A stretch of DNA of 64,000 bases from the NCBI RefSeq assembly GCF_001039355.2, contig NW_019773970.1, positions 505,965-569,964 on the forward strand, given 5' to 3'. This DNA comes from Lingula anatina. Taxonomy: Eukaryota > Brachiopoda > Lingulata > Lingulida > Lingulidae. The notes beneath the pieces are model-generated. The model was not told where the DNA came from. It saw nothing but the letters and a program-made list of their open reading frames with translations, and did no database searches. The position numbers were made by a program, and so were the translations under genes. Shown here one piece after another: positions 62,208-64,000 of the stretch; the stretch's first letter is position 1; each line of letters opens with the position of its first letter.

Positions 62208-64000
62208 GCATGCAGACTGTTTTCCTTGTAATCCATCTGATCCCTAGACATGACATCTCATACTAGTGATCTGTTGTCCAGGTGCTACATCGAAAATACA
62301 ATTACCTAAGCATGTACCACAGTGGCAAGTGCACTGGAGTGAGGAAAGTCAATTCCTAGTACATCATAAGTTACTTAACATTTGTTGAAAGTTAGAAAGG
62401 AAAAAGGAGACACAAGCCTTTATCATTTGATGAAATAATTTAAAGTTGGATAATGAGAAATATTGATACAGTCCACAGTATTACTTAGCTGACATCTGTA
62501 AGTCAAATGTCTATTGCTAACCATTTTTTTATTGGAAACACAATTAAACTTTATTTGGAATATCATTGCAAGGAGCATTCTATATTTACTTGTGTTTATT
62601 TTTGTAAGTATCATAATAGCATAAGTAATAATCCTAGGTATATTAATACTTGTAATAAAAGAAGTGCAATTCTTACAGGTTTCTATCACTACACAGCCAA
62701 GTTCAAGTTTTATTAATCATCCCTCAGGTACTTTACAAATGATTTCTTTTCTTGGTTTTCACAATACCTAAATGAAGGTTTCAAAAAACTTTTCAAAAAT
62801 TCCAAGTACATTTTATTAGTGCAAGGGCTAACAATATTAAGTGAACTGCTGCTTCAATTGCATTTGACTGCCAGTTATCAGCTCATTTACTATCCTAGAA
62901 AAATTGGCAAGTTATCAGCACCCTCACTACCTTAGAAAACTCAAGTGATCCATTATATTTGATTCTCAGGGCAGGTTCTATATGCAAACATTCGTAGTAA
63001 ACAAAATCCACTTTTCCCAGCATTTTTACTGTTTACGCTTCCAATCTGCATTCATTACTACCACTTAGTTCCCAAATGGATCTAATCAACCCAAATGGTT
63101 ATTAATTTGAGGATAAATCTATTCTTAGACAATATACACATTTACAGAATCTGTATTGTCTTCTTACAAGCAAGGACATACACAAAAAGATGTCATTTAA
63201 TCAATGAATAATAAAATCTTTAAATCAACACACAGCCCAAATCCTTTTTGTATGATACTAATTTGTGTAAGATTTGAGCACTTGATAGTCTGTTTGCCAA
63301 TCTACTGATGACCATGACATGCTATTTGGCTGTGCTATTCCATGTTTGATTTCTAGATTAGCGGTGCGTGATTTATCAGTAAGAAGGCATAAATGATATT
63401 TGATTAACACCAATTGTATCTATTGAGTATTTATTTTTGTACTTTTATACATAGCTCTTATGTAGGTGTTATGTTCAGTATATATAAAACTTGGGGAATA
63501 AAATTCTGTGAGGCAAATCTGCATTTCATAAAATAATATATCCACAAATGAAATTTATGTGTGATATTTTTACCATTTATAGTTTTTTCTTTTTCTTCTT
63601 TATTCATTTGTCTGGCAGCTTTCAAAAAAAAAATTGCTGATATTGAGAAGATCTGGGCTTGGGACATGTATAAATATAAGAGATCTTTGTTTTAAGCTCA
63701 CAGTTTTTAGATTTTGAAATCTGATTTTTTTTTTTTTTTTGCACTGACATTGATCACAGTACTGCGCCATATCAGACTGTAACAAAACTTAAGTTTCCAA
63801 ACCCCATACTTGAAGTGCTTGACTTCCCCATGCAAAGCTGTCACCCCAGTTTTATCTCAAAGGTAACCAAGCAAATGGATCTATTTGTCACCATTAAAAC
63901 ACATTACCTGCACTTCAAAATCTCATCACAAATCTTAGAATAACATCTAATCAGCACAGTTCTTTCAACTTTTTTATAGTTATGGAAGGTCATGCTCGGC

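Larger units (their letters stand above)
48683..64000. other. AT-rich sequence without recognised gene
   Basis: No exon, RNA gene or paralogue of the Ig cluster was recognised in this 15 kb. It holds a foldback MITE (50611-50819), microsatellites and short tandem repeats. The open frames found, such as 55453-55725 and 49607-49852, have neither splice context nor a familiar domain. Small or poorly conserved exons could be missed by eye. Confidence 0.45.

Overview
The window looks like AT-rich nuclear DNA from an invertebrate animal. Short exons carry GT-AG splice sites, introns are long, and there are many microsatellites, foldback MITEs and a truncated LINE. I lean towards a marine deuterostome such as an echinoderm, with low confidence, because no lineage-diagnostic gene is present. 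There is no prokaryotic gene structure, no CRISPR array and no recognisable RNA gene.

The only genes I can support are three tandem plus-strand genes for small immunoglobulin-domain surface proteins of the lachesin / IgLON / neurotrimin type. They were reconstructed by joining exons at splice sites and checking that every junction keeps the phase. Gene 1 (12.5-28.0 kb) encodes Ig1-Ig2-Ig3, a Ser/Thr-rich stalk and a hydrophobic GPI-type tail; its expected signal-peptide exon is not visible. Gene 2 (32.6-36.1 kb) encodes a signal peptide, one Ig domain with an unusual second half, and one of two alternative short tails. Gene 3 (37.2-42.5 kb) encodes a signal peptide, Ig1-Ig2-Ig3, a short stalk, an extra Ig1-type domain, and one of two alternative tails. 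Equivalent exons have the same or nearly the same length (116, 205, 156, 132/138 and 288 nt), so the cluster arose by tandem duplication. Almost all introns between domains are phase 1, the arrangement that allows domain and cassette shuffling. Gene 1 also has three candidate mini-exons (39, 9 and 45 nt), all phase-preserving, in the intron that splits Ig2.

Left flank (0-12.1 kb): two pairs of large direct repeats (about 1.6 kb and about 3.0 kb). A single N lies at one boundary of each pair, so uncollapsed haplotypes are a serious alternative to true duplication. One copy carries a 669 bp Harbinger-like foldback element whose empty site is kept in the other copy.

Introns and spacers hold foldback elements of at least four families and many microsatellites. 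A 5'-truncated LINE with a 10 bp target duplication sits in gene 2 intron 1, and its empty site is visible in gene 3. Right flank (42.6-64 kb): I see no exon, only simple repeats and MITEs.
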